DNA from: Lucinisca nassula
Lineage: Eukaryota > Mollusca > Bivalvia > Lucinida > Lucinidae
Direction of reading: 5' to 3'
DNA length: 64,000 nucleotides
Assembly: GCA_963580285.1 (NCBI GenBank)
Contig: OY757026.1
Span: forward strand, 63,365,396-63,429,395
Shown: one piece after another, positions 32,837 to 42,969 of the stretch
Layout of the letters: each line of letters starts with the position of its first letter
Numbering within the stretch: the stretch's first letter is position 1
The notes under the pieces: model-generated
The model's input: only the letters and a program-made list of their open reading frames with translations
Told to the model about the DNA's origin: nothing
Databases searched by the model: none
Made by a program: the position numbers and the translations under genes

Positions 32837-33227
32837 CGGAGGATTTATGTTTTTTAAGGGTAGACCCCTGAATGATAAGGGGGCAAATACTTTTGAAGGA
32901 TTTATCCACCTTGAAAGGGTACATATACTCGTATCTGATCACCTTCAGATATCACGTATCAACAGGGTTTGGATATCGACTCAATCAGGGGTTAGTTACA
33001 TCGTTTGACATCAAATATCAGCTGTCAAACACTGTCAGTTTGATCACAATGAGTCAACACAAGAACATGCTTAGACAAATCTAGCTTTTAGAAAAAAAAT
33101 AGACGTACAGTCTAGTCTGAGCACTGAGAAAATATGAGAAAATAGACCCCGTGGCAAAATGAAATACTCTCAAAATAAAAAATATTCCGACACAATAACC
33201 TTATTCTTCAAACATAAAACCGGAAAT

Positions 33228-33247
33228 AAGACTACTACTACTACTAT

Positions 33248-33296
<49 letters not shown>

Positions 33297-33346
33297 GCTG
33301 CGGCTGCTACTACTACTACTACTACTACTTCTAGTAATAATAATAT
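33228..33346. repeat. (ACT)n microsatellite
   Basis: More than 30 ACT triplets with short CTGCTGCGG interruptions near 33294-33306. Poly-Thr and poly-Val frames across it are artefacts. Confidence 0.9.
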
Positions 33347-33446
33347 AATGGTATTACTACAAACACAAAGGGATATAACAATAACAGACAAACACAAAGC
33401 AAATCCTGAGCCCCGGTGACAAGTAATGGTCACAACATTAGCAAAA

Positions 33447-33794
33447 TACAGTCGAACTTCAATGAATCGAACGCCTTTGGGACCTCGAAAATCTGTTCGA
33501 GACAGGGGTAGTTCGAGCCACTGAGATTACTGTGAGGAGGCATAACGAGATACTTTTAGACATCTTTTCGGTGTTCTATAATGAAAATGTATGCTGTGTG
33601 TACTCATTAGAATCGCCTCATCGAGGCGATTCTAATGAGTACACAGCATACATTTGCAAGATAAAAGACTACAGTCTCCTTAATTATCCCCCACTATTCC
33701 TTATGTAGAGGATTTCGCTAGGGGCTCAAGTATGGGTTCGACACATCCATGGTAAACGAGCTATCGCTGTTCGAGCCATCGAAGTTCTACTGTA
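33447..33794. mobile_element. C-type MITE, copy 2
   Basis: The ends TACAGTCGAACTTCAATG and CATCGAAGTTCTACTGTA are inverted and TA-bounded. Central hairpin near 33598-33640 (ATTAGAATCGCCTCATCGAG and complement). Confidence 0.75.
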
Positions 33795-33877
33795 CGTTGC
33801 CCCAATGAATAACGCAGTATAGAACACGCTGATCCCTGGAAGTACGTGGATAAAGAAAGCTGTTGATTTTGCGTATT

Positions 33878-34110
33878 GTTTGTTTGTTTGAGTTGCGATT
33901 TTATGTCCACGTCAACACTATTCACGATGCTTCCGATTGTTTGGGACTTTTACTCGATATTGAGATGAAATGACATCTCAAGCCCTGTCGCCCGAAGAAA
34001 CCGTAGAGACGGTCCGACTTCGCCAGGACATGCTTAGACATTGCAGTACTCATGTTCGGTCGGTTTCAGCTCTGCGCGGAAGAACCATGCAGCCCATTCT
34101 ATTTCTCCAA
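33878..34110 (-). mobile_element. SINE-S, diverged
   Basis: In complement it keeps GGCTGCATGGTTCTTCCGC, TGAGATGTCATTTCATCTC and the tail, with several deletions. The head is truncated. Confidence 0.6.
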
Positions 34111-34139
34111 TGATGGTTTTAATTTTTTTTTTACATTAT

Positions 34140-34345
34140 ACGCTAGGATAATAAGAGCGCTGACTCTTGATCATTAGGTCTCTCACCGCTGTGGTTCGAG
34201 CCTCGCTCGGGTCACATGTGAGACGCCAAGTTCTGCAACGGAAGGTCAGGTGGTTTTTCTCCGGGAACTCCGGTTTTCGCCCACCTCTGATTAACGATCG
34301 GCTCGATATGAGTGAAATAATCTTGAAAGGGCCGTAAAACCAAAA
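34140..34345 (+). mobile_element. tRNA-derived SINE (SINE-U)
   Basis: Head GAGCGCTGACTCTTGATCAT, B box GTGGTTCGAGCC, body ACATGTGAGACGCCAAGTTC and GGTTTTCGCCCACCTCTGAT, tail CTTGAAAGGGCCGTAAAACC. Closely matches 37208-37400. A C-run/A-run follows. Confidence 0.65.
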
Positions 34346-34514
34346 CCCCCCCCCCCAAAAAAAAAAATCGCTAGGTTAAAGGTTTGTCATTTTTGCTAAT
34401 TCAAAGCTTGTTGTTTCATCATGTTAACATGTCCGTAAAATAAACAACCCCTTAAATTCCCGTGAACTGATATTTATATGGTAAAAACTGGGGCTTGCAG
34501 GGGTATACACTTGC

Positions 34515-34645
34515 AGGGTCACTGATGAGGCCTAATTGACCGAAACCAGCTAGTCTGGCCCAGAAAATATGCACACTTCATATTTTCCAGTTCTGTGGTG
34601 TTTTCCTTGCTTCCAAAGGATAACCCTTTTATAGAACATATTTTC
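34515..34645 (-). repeat. interspersed repeat W inside MITE-A arm
   Basis: Complement of 7432-7570: GTCACTGATGAGGCCTAATT to CAAAGGATAACCCTTTTATA. It interrupts the left arm of the surrounding MITE-A. Confidence 0.6.
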
Positions 34646-34659
34646 CTTAATTAGGCTCC

Positions 34660-36310
34660 TAGACATAGGTTGTTGGAACGTGCAACCACAACTTTTGTTT
34701 GGAGTATAGACATAGGTTGTTGTCACTCGTTAGAACCTAACGTGCAACCACAACCTTTGTTTGGAGTATATGCATAGGTTGTTGGTACTCGTTAGAGCCT
34801 TAAGTGCAACCACAGCCTTTGTTTAGAGTCAGCCATAGTTGTTGGTATTCGTTAGACCTAACGTGCAACCACAACCTTTGATTAGAGTAAAGCAGTAGGT
34901 CGTTGGTACTCGTTAGAACCTAACGTGCAACCATAACCTTTGTTTAGAGTACAGCCATAGGTCGTTGGTACCCGTTAAAGCCTGACGTGCAACCACAACC
35001 TTTGTTTAGAGTACAGTCATTGTTGTTGGTACTCATTAGACCTAACGTGCAACCACAACCTTTGTTAAGAGTACAGCCATAGTTGTTGGTATTCGTTAGA
35101 CCTAATGTGCAACCACAACCTTTGTTTAGAGTACAGCCATAGTTGTTGGTATTCGTTAGACCTAACGTGCAACCACAACCTTTGTTTAGAGTAAAACCAT
35201 AGGTCGTTGGTATTTGTTAGACCTAACGTGCAACCACAACCTTTGTTTAGAGTACAGCCATAGGTCGTTGGTACTCGTTAGAGCCTAACATGCAACCACA
35301 ACCTTTGTTTAGAGTAAAGCCATAGGTCGTTGGTACTCGTTAGAGCCTAACGTACAAACACAACCATTGTTTAGAGTAAAACCATAGGTCGTTGGTGCTC
35401 GTTAGAGCCTAACGTGCAACCACGATCTTGGTTTACAGTACAGTCATAGGTCGTTGGTACTCATTAGAGCCTAACGTGCAACCACAGCCTTTGTTTAGAG
35501 TGCAGGCATAGGCTGTTGGTACTCTTTTGAGCCTAACGTGCAACCACAACCTTGGTTTAGAGTACAGCACTCGTTAGAACCTAACGTGCAACCACAGCCT
35601 TTGTTTAGAGTACAGACATAGGTTGTTGGTATTCGTTAGAGCCTAACTTGCAACCGCAACCTTTGTTTGGAGTACAGACATAGGCTGTTGGTACTCGTTA
35701 GAGCCTAACGTGCAACCACAGCCTTTGTTTAGAGTACAGACATAGGTTGTTGGTATTCGTTAGAGCCTACTGTGCAACCGCAACCTTTGTTTGGAGTACA
35801 GACATAGGCTTTTGGTACTCGTAAGAACCTAACGTACAACCACAACCTTGGTTTTTAGTACAGCCATAGGTCGAACCTAACGTGCAACCACAACCTTTGT
35901 TTAGAGTACAGACATAGGTTGTTGGTATTCGTTAGAGCCTAACGTGCAACCGCAACCTTTGTTTGGAGTACAGACATAGGCTGTTTGTACTCGTTAGAGT
36001 CTAACGTGCAACCACAACCTTGGTTTATAGTACAGCCATGGGTCGAACCTAACGTGCAACCACAACCTTTATTTAGAGTACAAACATAGGTTGTTGGTAC
36101 TCGTTAGAACCTAACGTGCAACCACAACCTTTGTTTGGAGTATAGACATAGGTTGTTGGCACTCGTTAGAACCTAACGTGCAACCACAACCTAGATTGTT
36201 GGTACTCGTTAGAACCTAATATGCAACCACAATCTTTGTTTTGAATACAGACATAGGTTGTTGGTATTCGATGGAACCGCCTCACTGATGCGGTTCTAAC
36301 GTGCAACCAC
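34660..36310. repeat. minisatellite, about 60-bp unit, about 27 copies
   Basis: Each unit contains ACGTGCAACCACAACCTTTG, TTTAGAGTACAG, CATAGGTTGTTGGTACTC and GTTAGANCCTAAC. The order matches the MITE-A centre with the hairpin loop removed. The last unit (about 36265-36320) still has GGAACCGCCTCACTGATGCG, the intact hairpin. Some units carry short deletions (for example about 35565 and 35872). Confidence 0.9.
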
Positions 36311-36482
36311 AACCTTTGTCTTAGAGCAGAAAAAGAAAAAATAACGTATACCCCTGTAAACATCAGTTTTCCTCAAAAAAGTCGGGTGTAGGGGGGTTAG
36401 AATTGTACAGGCATATTTCTTTATGTTGCGGGTACAGTTGGCTATAGTAGGCCCGTGTTTTGAACACCACTGTAAACACCAC

Positions 36483-36728
36483 TTAACCCATTTTGTACCG
36501 GAAACCCCAAAACGGGTACCCAGCCATAAACGGGTACCCGGGCAAACAGTGCAAGCCCAAATCAAACGTCGCAGAACACGGTGTCTGATCAGGGCCTCCA
36601 CTATTTGCTAAAAGTTCATTCATTATCCAAATCAAATTTGATGAAAGCACAACCTGACACCCCTAAATTTTAAAATGGACTCCTGCTATATGTAAGGAGG
36701 AAGATTCCATTTGGTTCAAAAAGGGTTA
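36483..36728 (-). mobile_element. TTAA-flanked hairpin MITE (family H), copy 1
   Basis: Starts TTAACCCATTTTGTACCGG and ends AAAAGGGTTAC. Inside is a hairpin of the CAGTGCAAGCCCAAATCAAA type (36540-36605). Complement of the 40.7-kb copy. Confidence 0.6.
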
Positions 36729-36874
36729 CTCATGAAAGAATAAAATACAGGGATATTAATTATTTTCGTGTTTTTTTTTTTTTTTTTTTCTGTGTGTGTG
36801 TTTTTACGAGCTCGGGACCCGATATTGTTAACATGTCAGGGAACTTAAATAAATTACATTCATTTCTTGAGTAT

Positions 36875-37160
36875 TTGTTTGTATGTTTTATTTGAGGTTT
36901 AACGTCCCCGTCAACACTGTAAAGGTCATTTTGGAGACGTTGCTTCCAATTGTTTGGGACTTTTATGAAATGACATCTCAAGCCCTGTCGCCCAATGAAA
37001 CCAATAGGGTGTATTAGCATGGACGGTCCGCCTCGCATCGCGGTTCCTGGACAGACTTCCTTGAGCGGTTTACCAGTACTTGTGTGCGGGCCGGATTCAG
37101 CTCTGCTTGGAAGCACCATGCAGCCCATATATTTCTTCAAGCCCCTATGGGCGGGGGCCG
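36875..37160 (-). mobile_element. SINE-S copy
   Basis: In complement GGCCCCCGCCCATAGGGGCT through the tail GACGTTAAACCTCAAAT. A deletion removes the CCCGACATTGAG block near 36966. Confidence 0.7.
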
Positions 37161-37207
37161 TCTTTTCTTCAGTAAAGACATTTTTAAACATGCACGTATA
37201 ATCGGAA

Positions 37208-37400
37208 GAAGACTTAATCATTAGGTCTCTCACCGCTGTGGGTTCGCGCCTCGCTCGGGCCACATGTAAGACGCCAAGTTCTGCAACGGAAGGCCAGGTG
37301 CTTTTCCCCACGGGAACTCAAGTTTTCGCCCACCTCTGATTAACGATCAGCTCGATATAAGTGAAATAATTTTGAAAGGGCCGTAAAACCAAAACCAAAC
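37208..37400 (+). mobile_element. tRNA-derived SINE (SINE-U)
   Basis: Begins within the head (ACTTAATCATTAGGTCTCTC), has B-box GTGGGTTCGCGCC (degraded) and ends GGGCCGTAAAACCAAAACC. High similarity to 34140-34345. Confidence 0.6.
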
Positions 37401-37424
37401 CATAATAATAAAAATATGCAGATC

Positions 37425-37730
37425 TCAACAGTCTGTCTGCCTGCCTGCCATGCTGCCTGTCGTAAGGACGGACGTACTGCTGAACAGACTGCCTGCTTGA
37501 TGGACGAACAGTTTGATTTGCTGTCTGCCAAATTATAGACATGTATCTGCCTACCTGCCTGCCTGCGTATGTTCAATTACGTGCTTCCCCAGACTTTCGG
37601 ATGAGTCTTTAAATCGAGGTCCCGTTGCTGTATGATCTAATTTGTTGGTGGGACGAAAACTAACACGCGCACACGCACGCACGCACAAACGAATGCACGC
37701 ACGCACACATGCACACACGCAAACCCCACT
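37425..37730. repeat. CTGCC-rich and (CGCA)n simple repeats with SINE-T core fragment
   Basis: 37425-37575 is CTGC/CTGT-rich. 37588-37655 is a SINE-T core (CCCAGACTTTCGGATGAGTC, GGTGGGACGAAAAC). 37668-37722 is (ACGC)n. Confidence 0.6.
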
Positions 37731-38165
37731 TTTATATAGTAAAACTGGGGTTTACAGGGTTAGACGTTATTTCTGTTCAAAAACATAGATTGTGGGTACT
37801 TGTTAGAGCCACCTCGTCAGCGAGACGGTTCTTACGAGTTCCCACAATCTACGTTTTGAGAATAAATATGAAAAATATCAGCTTTTATTTTACCTGAAAA
37901 TGCTCATTTTAGTGGAAAAAATTCAATGTACAGTAGAATTCCTATATTAAGACCACCTTTGGGACTGTTCAAAAGTGGTCTTAAAGACCACTTTTGAACA
38001 GTCCAAAAGGCGGTCCCTGACCAGAGGACCGTGTGTGCAGAAAACACGAAGACAGAGTAACTGCACTCATGTAACAAGCTTTTAAAAGCAGAATTAGTCT
38101 TAAGTTTAGGTGGTCTTAATAGCGGAATTTCAGTGTATATTTGAATAGGCGGGTTTTGTAATATT
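37722..38165. mobile_element. MITE-A, subfamily B, interrupted by D-type MITE
   Basis: AACCCCACTTTTATATAG and the hairpin at about 37797-37850 lie left. TATTTGAATAGGCGGGTTTT after 38136 continues the right end, as in the 41.4-kb copy. The D element sits between, at a TA. Confidence 0.65.
37931..38135. mobile_element. D-type MITE, best-preserved copy, TA TSD
   Basis: CAGTAGAATTCCTATATTAA and, in complement, CACTGAAATTCCGCTATTAA are its ends; TA flanks at 37929-37930 and 38136-38137. Central palindrome GTGGTCTTAAAGACCAC with AAAAG/CTTTT arms. Pogo/Tigger-like by TA target and CAG start (inference). Confidence 0.75.
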
Positions 38166-38314
38166 AAATGTTAAGTAAGTCATGTATTGACGGATCCAAT
38201 GTTTTGACACGTGACCTTGTTTACTTGTCACTGCGCATGCGCAAAACTACAATTCCTTTTGATAACGATCTTTCATGGTTGGCAAAAAGCCGCTGATTCC
38301 ATAAAAACACATTG

Positions 38315-38620
38315 TTTGTTTGTTTGTTTGATTTGAGGTTTAACGTCCCCGTCAACACTGTAAAGGTCATTTTGGAGACGTTGCTTCCAATTTTGTGGGA
38401 CTTTTACCCGACATTGAGATGAAATGACATCTCAAGCCCTGTCGCCCAATGAAACCAATAGGGTTTATTAGCATGGACGGTTTATTAGCCTCGCACCACG
38501 GTTCCTGGACAGGCTTAGATCCTCTAAGCGGTTTACCATTACTAGTGTGCGGGCCGGATTCAGCTCTGCGTGGAAGCATCATGCAGCCCATATATTTCTA
38601 CAAGCCCCTATGGGCGGGGG
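38315..38620 (-). mobile_element. SINE-S, full length, 14-16-bp TSD
   Basis: ATAAAAACACATTG (preceded by CC on both sides) at 38301-38314 and 38623-38636 brackets the element, proving retroposition. In complement the order is head GCCCCCGCCCATAGGGGCTT, body, GACGTTAAACCTCAAATC, (AAAC)n. Confidence 0.9.
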
Positions 38621-38880
38621 CCATAAAAACACATTGTAAATAGGTTTAGTATTACGGGAATATTTTAGTTGTTACAGAAAATCGATCGAATTACACTTGA
38701 AATGAGTAGATAAATATATTCTAGACTTCATTCCTGCAGCTTCCGTATTTTATTCAATTGTTTTGCGCATTTTTATTACAAATAATTAAGACCATCCCGT
38801 CTCGTTACCTGCCTAAGTCTAACAGGTAATTATCATCAAAACATACTCAAATATTCTAGAAACCAATAATTACTAGCTAA

Positions 38881-39504
38881 AGGCCCGTTTACACGACAAG
38901 ATTAGTCTTATATGATTAGTCTTACAAGACAAATCTTGCCATGTAAACCCTGCTATTACACAGTCTTGGGAGTCATGTATGACAGTCATGGCAAATAGAA
39001 CATGTTCTATTTCGACAAGACTAGTCATGCCATTTCAGCCAATCAGAGCAAAGGTGACTGAGGTTAATTACTTCCACATGAAATTTTAGAGTCAAGATTG
39101 ATAAATTGCCCTGCATATCAAGGTGTGAAAAAAAAATAAAGCAAATATGCCATGTAGTAGCCATCTGATCAGGATCTGCACTGTCAGGCAGATTGTGAGT
39201 TTAATGAATGCATAACATGAAGTAATTTGATAGTTGGATATTAAAATTAGGTGTGGCTAAATTAAGCTATTCAGCCAGATAAAGGTCTTCTTTCCCTCCT
39301 CAGACTCAAAACTGCACTTGCAATATTAATATCATACATGAAGGAATTGCAAGACATTCTTCCTCCATTGTTTATCTCCTGATATAAGGCAGGAAAAATA
39401 AAATCATGTAAGATTTGTCATGATGTGTAAACGTAAAAATCTTTCCGGAGAAAATCATGCATGGAAAAATCATGAAAGACTAATCTTATCGTGTAAACGG
39501 GCCT
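38881..39504. mobile_element. PIF/Harbinger-like MITE, TAA TSD
   Basis: AGGCCCGTTTACACGACAAG at the left and its near-complement CTTATCGTGTAAACGGGCCT at the right; TAA at 38878-38880 and 39505-39507. It is 624 bp and non-coding. A 3-bp TWA target and GGC-type ends are known of PIF/Harbinger; the superfamily is inferred. Confidence 0.7.
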
Positions 39505-39553
39505 TAAGACGTGTCTATTGTAAAAGTTTAAAGGTAAATTTTGTCCTTTACAG

Positions 39554-39613
39554 AAAATAACATCGCATTTACAATGGCGACAAACGGCCAAATACGTTTC
39601 TTGCCCACCACCG
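39554..39613 (+). CDS. candidate exon with start codon (unknown gene)
   Basis: TTTTGTCCTTTACAG precedes the segment and GTAAGT follows it, so both splice sites are strong. ATG at 39574 in good context (ACAATGG) opens MATNGQIRFLPTT, ending in phase 1. Joining to the candidate acceptors at 41044 or 42501 meets an early stop. It is therefore either a 5' UTR exon with a short upstream ORF or the first exon of a gene whose next exon I did not find. Confidence 0.35.
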
Positions 39614-39752
39614 GTAAGTCCCGGCAAATAGTATTATTGAGTGATGACGTAGTGTTTGGATGTGTCTATAATATGACTAAGAAGATGACAAAACCTACAT
39701 GAATACACGAGTGACCCGTGACGACCCTGACTAGCCTTAGCATCAGTCTTCA

Positions 39753-40019
39753 CAGTGCGGTAACACACCCGTGCGGCAAAGTGCATTTTGCACATATCCT
39801 AAATGGCTACTTTTTTATGAAAATCCTTGTTATTTTTCTTATAAATGCTCCAAACATAGGGTGAGGGTGCTCGTTAGAACCGCCTCAGTGAGGCGGTTCT
39901 AACGAGTACCCACAACATATGTCTTGGAGCAGAAATAAGTAAAAAATAATGTATACCCCCGTAAACCGCAGTTTTCTCTATAGGGGCGGTCTTCATCTCA
40001 CGGACTTGTTCACTTGATG
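39753..40019. mobile_element. MITE-A, full length
   Basis: The left end GCGGTAACACACCCGTGCGG and the right end CACGGACTTGTTCACTTGAT define it. The stem GAACCGCCTCAGTGAGGCGG lies at 39878-39897. The right arm has a deletion in CTCTATAGGGGCGG. Confidence 0.8.
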
Positions 40020-40448
40020 GATTTTTTGTCGCGTCTGCTTTGAGCGTCAGCATGGTGCAATATAAGAGTCCGGTTTTCCTTTCGTTCTTTCGCCCTCGCG
40101 AATAGGCGTAAATTGGGTACTTCTACACACCATTATTTCGTTTAACGGATCGTGGGTATTTTTAGCAAAGGAAATACCCAATAAATGCATGGACGCGGAC
40201 GCCCGTTCGTTCGTCCGTCCGTCCGTTCATTCGTTTGTCAGTCCGTCAACATTTTTGTCAAACTATTTCTCAAGAACCACAGCCTCATTATAACACGGTT
40301 CGTTATAACGCGGTTTGGATATAACACGGTTTCAATATGGATCCCAAAAATGTATAGCTTAAAAAGAAAACTGACCAGAAATGGCATTCTGTGCTGATCT
40401 GAGCAAGAAAACTGCCATAATTGTTTGTATGTAAATAGTTACATGTAT
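40020..40448. other. simple-repeat and pogo-like debris, no gene
   Basis: 40200-40255 is a (CGTC)n-like tract (TTCGTCCGTCCGTCCGTTC). 40288-40345 has repeated TATAACACGGTTC units, typical of decayed DNA-transposon ends. Confidence 0.4.
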
Positions 40449-40610
40449 GTGAGTGAGTGTTTCAGTTTTACGTCCCACCAACAGCTATGGTCATACGGAG
40501 ACGGGACCTCGGTTTAAAGACTCATCCGAAAGTCTGGAGAAGCCCGGGATCGAACCTGCGACCCCTGGTTTACTAGGCGAGTAGCGTAACCACTCGACCA
40601 CGGGGGCTTC
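40449..40610 (-). mobile_element. tRNA-SINE (SINE-T), full length
   Basis: In complement: AGAAGCCCCCGTGGTCGAGT (A-box region), GGTTCGATCCCGGGC (B box), ACTTTCGGATGAGTCTTTAA and GGTGGGACGTAAAACTG, tail (CACT)n. Confidence 0.75.
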
Positions 40611-40670
40611 TAGTGTTACATGTATAAACATTACAATATTCATGCTCAGCTGAGTTGAGCATGAAAGAAT

Positions 40671-40890
40671 TTAACCCTTTTTGTACCAAATGGAATCTTC
40701 CTCCTTATATATAGCAGTAGTCCGTTTCAAAACTCAGGGGTGTCAGGCTGTTTTCTTCAAAATTTATCTGGAAAATGTCTGAACTTTTAGCAAACAGTGG
40801 AGGCCCTGATCAGACGCCGCGTTCTGCGGCGTCTGATCTGGGCCTGCACTGTTTGCCAAGGTACCCCTTTAGGGGTACTAAATGGGTTAA
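40671..40890 (+). mobile_element. TTAA-flanked hairpin MITE (family H), best copy
   Basis: TTAACCCTTTTTGTACC at the left and GGTACTAAATGGGTTAA at the right are inverted. The internal hairpin at 40799-40845 has GGCCCTGATCAGACGCCGCG against CGGCGTCTGATCTGGGCC. It is 220 bp with TTAA termini as in piggyBac-type elements. Confidence 0.75.
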
Positions 40891-41043
40891 TAACCTCGGG
40901 GTCAGGTGTTCTTAAAAAACCTCAATTTGACACATATTAATGTCAACATGGATTCCTACGGAAGATTTCATTCCGTACAGAAATAGGTTAAAAACAGTAG
41001 ATAAGAAACTACAAGTCATTTTTATTTTTCTTATCTTTTTTCA

Positions 41044-41076
41044 GGTGAAAAAATACACGTTCAAGGTGTATGACTG
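41044..41076 (+). CDS. candidate short exon (terminal coding or 5' UTR)
   Basis: An unusually good acceptor tract (TTTTTCTTATCTTTTTTCAG) ends at 41043. In frame 0 the following sequence reads VKKYTFKVYD then a stop at 41074-41076. It could be a terminal exon or a UTR exon; no partner is proven. Confidence 0.2.
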
Positions 41077-41090
41077 AGAGAAGGCGACTT

Positions 41091-41372
41091 CATTACGATA
41101 ACACACCCGTACAACATAGTGCATTTTTCACATCTCCAAAATGGCTACTTTTCCGATGAAAATCTGTCATGTTTTTCTAATAAATGCTCATAACATAGGT
41201 TGTGTGTGCTCGTTAGAACCGCCTCATTGAGGCGGTTCTAACGAGTACCCACAACCTATGTATTGGAGCAGAAATAAGACAAATAACGAAGACCCCCGTA
41301 AACCCCAGTTTTCTCTATATAAAGTGGGGTTTAGGGGGGGGGTCTTCATTTCACGGACTTGTTCACGTGATG
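41091..41372. mobile_element. MITE-A, full length
   Basis: The left end CATTACGATAACACACCCGT and the right end CACGGACTTGTTCACGTGAT pair. The stem GAACCGCCTCATTGAGGCGG is near 41217-41236. The right arm reads TTCTCTATATAAAGTGGGGT. Confidence 0.9.
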
Positions 41373-41439
41373 TCCAGTTGTGTGGTGTATTCCTTGTTTC
41401 CAAAGGATAACCCTTTTATAGAACATATTTACAGTTCAC

Positions 41440-41668
41440 AAACACACGCATATATTATTTTGACCCCCTTAAACCCTACTTTTGTTTTGTAAAACTGGGG
41501 TTTGCAGGGGTATACATTATTTTTATTTCTGCCTAACAAGATAGACTATGGATACTCATTAGAACCGCCTAGCTATGTTTTGAGCAGAACTAGTGAAAAT
41601 ATCATCTGAAATTCTATTGTTTTGTGGTAAAAGTTTCAGAATATTTGAATAGGCTTGTTCTTGTATTG
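41440..41668. mobile_element. MITE-A, subfamily B, hairpin deleted
   Basis: Keeps AACACACGCATATATTATTT, GTAAAACTGGGGTTTGCAGG and the right segment ATATTTGAATAGGCTTGTTC. Only one arm of the hairpin (ATTAGAACCGCCTAG) is left. Confidence 0.6.
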
Positions 41669-42050
41669 TGCTACGGGTAGATGTGCGGCTGTGTGTGTGT
41701 GTGGGGGGGGGGGGGGGGTGTTATGTCATTTGTTTCTTCACTTCCATTCATTTCCCCCTGTACCTCACTGCCCCCGAATACTATCTCTTCTACCTCTTCT
41801 GTCTCTTTTTCTGGGAGATGATACAAAATGAAACCCCTACCCAATCAAGAGAAAACGTAAAACTCAAAGCCCGTTCATCTTTGCATATTTGTAAACTTCA
41901 CATTATAAGCTGAACTTAAGATAAATCGTTTTCTGCACATGAACCCCTCTGAAAAATCATTTCTCCTATTGAGAAAAAGCTTTACATTGGTATTAAAAAG
42001 CAGCGACAAATATACACTGCCCTGAAATGTTTCTATGCTCACATGGACAC
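41669..42050. other. no gene recognised; (GT)n and G-run
   Basis: 41692-41718 holds (GT)n followed by about 16 G. No exon or repeat copy recognised after it. Confidence 0.35.
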
Positions 42051-42054
42051 TCGA

Positions 42055-42312
42055 CCGTGGGGGCTTGTAGAAACAGATTGGGCTGCATAAGGCTTCCATG
42101 TAGAGCTGAAACCGACTGAACACAAGTACTAGAAAACCGCTCAGAAGGTCTAAACCTGACCAGGCAAAGGATTGCGAGTCGGACCTTGCATATAAACCAT
42201 TTTGGTTTGCTTGGGTGGAAAGGCTTGATATGTCGGGTACAAGTCCAATAAAATTGGAAGCAATGTCTCCAAAATGACTTAAATAGTGTGTACGGGAACT
42301 TAAAACCACAAA
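42055..42312 (+). mobile_element. SINE-S, old diverged copy
   Basis: Retains GGCTTGTAGAAACAGATTGG, CTTCCATGTAGAGCTGAAAC and ACCAGGCAAAGGATTGCGAG, but the CATCTCAATGTC block is deleted. Confidence 0.6.
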
Positions 42313-42509
42313 ACAAAGGACAAAAAATGCCAAAAAAGCTGAATGAAGTCTGCAAAAAGTGTCTCCATTTCAAAATTAGTGCTTAACCTTACCGATGTGT
42401 CTATTATCCTTAAATCACGGCTAAAAACAAGGCCGCGAAGAATTTTGATTTCAGATTTATTTTTCTTTCGTTCCTCTTTATCTTTCTGTGTGTTTGACAG
42501 TTTAGCAGA

Positions 42510-42585
42510 ATGTCTGGGATATTTAACACTTTGATTACGACCTTCCTCACTCTACAAATACTAACAGCTGTAGATTCAAAGCGAG
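42510..42585 (+). CDS. exon 1 (signal peptide) of secreted cysteine-rich protein gene
   Basis: ATG at 42510 opens 25 codons with a hydrophobic core (FNTLITTFLTLQILTAV) before DSKR, a typical secretory signal. The frame leaves the exon in phase 1 at AAGCGAG|GTAGGT. A strong acceptor tract ends CAG at 42498-42500, so a 5' UTR intron lies upstream. The phase joins without a stop to 46054-46167 and then 56440-56487. Signal exon plus phase-1 cysteine exons is the usual Ly6/uPAR gene plan, but the domain is not complete enough to name. It is confirmed only by phase and signals. Confidence 0.5.
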
Positions 42586-42627
42586 GTAGGTAAATCCAAT
42601 TTCAAACCCATACATGTATCTATGTGC

Positions 42628-42930
42628 AGGGCCCGCGACCATCGGGGCTTTGAGAAATAGACTGGGCTGCATGATGCTTCAACACAGACCTGAAACCGAC
42701 CGCACATGAGCACTGGTAAACCGCTTAGGAGGTCTAAGCCTGTCCAGGCAAAGTGGTGCGAGTCGGTCCATCTATATAAACCATGTTGGTTTCATTGGGC
42801 GGCAGGGCTTGAGATGTCATTCGTTACCTCATTATCGGGTAAAAGTCACACAAAATTGGAAGAAACGTCTCAAAAATGACTGGAATAGTGTTGACGGGGA
42901 CTTAAAAAAATTCAATTCAAACAAAACAAA
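42628..42930 (+). mobile_element. SINE-S copy within intron 1
   Basis: GGGCCCGCGACCATCGGGGC to GACGGGGACTTAAAAAAATT with (AAAC)n-like tail; moderately diverged. Confidence 0.65.
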
Positions 42931-42969
42931 ATATATGTGCAAATGAACTATATTCCACTAAACATCATG

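Larger units (their letters stand above)
34412..36400. mobile_element. MITE-A copy expanded by an internal minisatellite
   Basis: The left arm (34415-34505: CATGTTAACATGTCCGTAAA and GGTAAAAACTGGGGCTTGCA) and the right arm (36310-36400: TTAGAGCAGAAAAAGAAAAA and GTAAACATCAGTTTTCCTC) are those of one MITE-A. Between them lie a W repeat (34515-34645) and the 60-bp array in the position of the central hairpin. Confidence 0.75.

Noticed and set aside
33159..33433. Poly-Thr and poly-Val frames
   Set aside because: They are translations of the (ACT)n microsatellite and have no other coding evidence.
34660..36310. CRISPR array (regular 60-bp repeats)
   Set aside because: Units are contiguous without unique spacers, the context is a eukaryotic MITE, and there are no cas genes.
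36760..37311. A 183-codon minus-strand frame
   Set aside because: Most of it is translated SINE-S plus a poly-T tract; the same peptide pieces recur at other SINE-S copies.
41875..42373. Minus-strand frames of 126 and 152 codons
   Set aside because: They lie antisense across a SINE-S copy and share its recurrent peptide.
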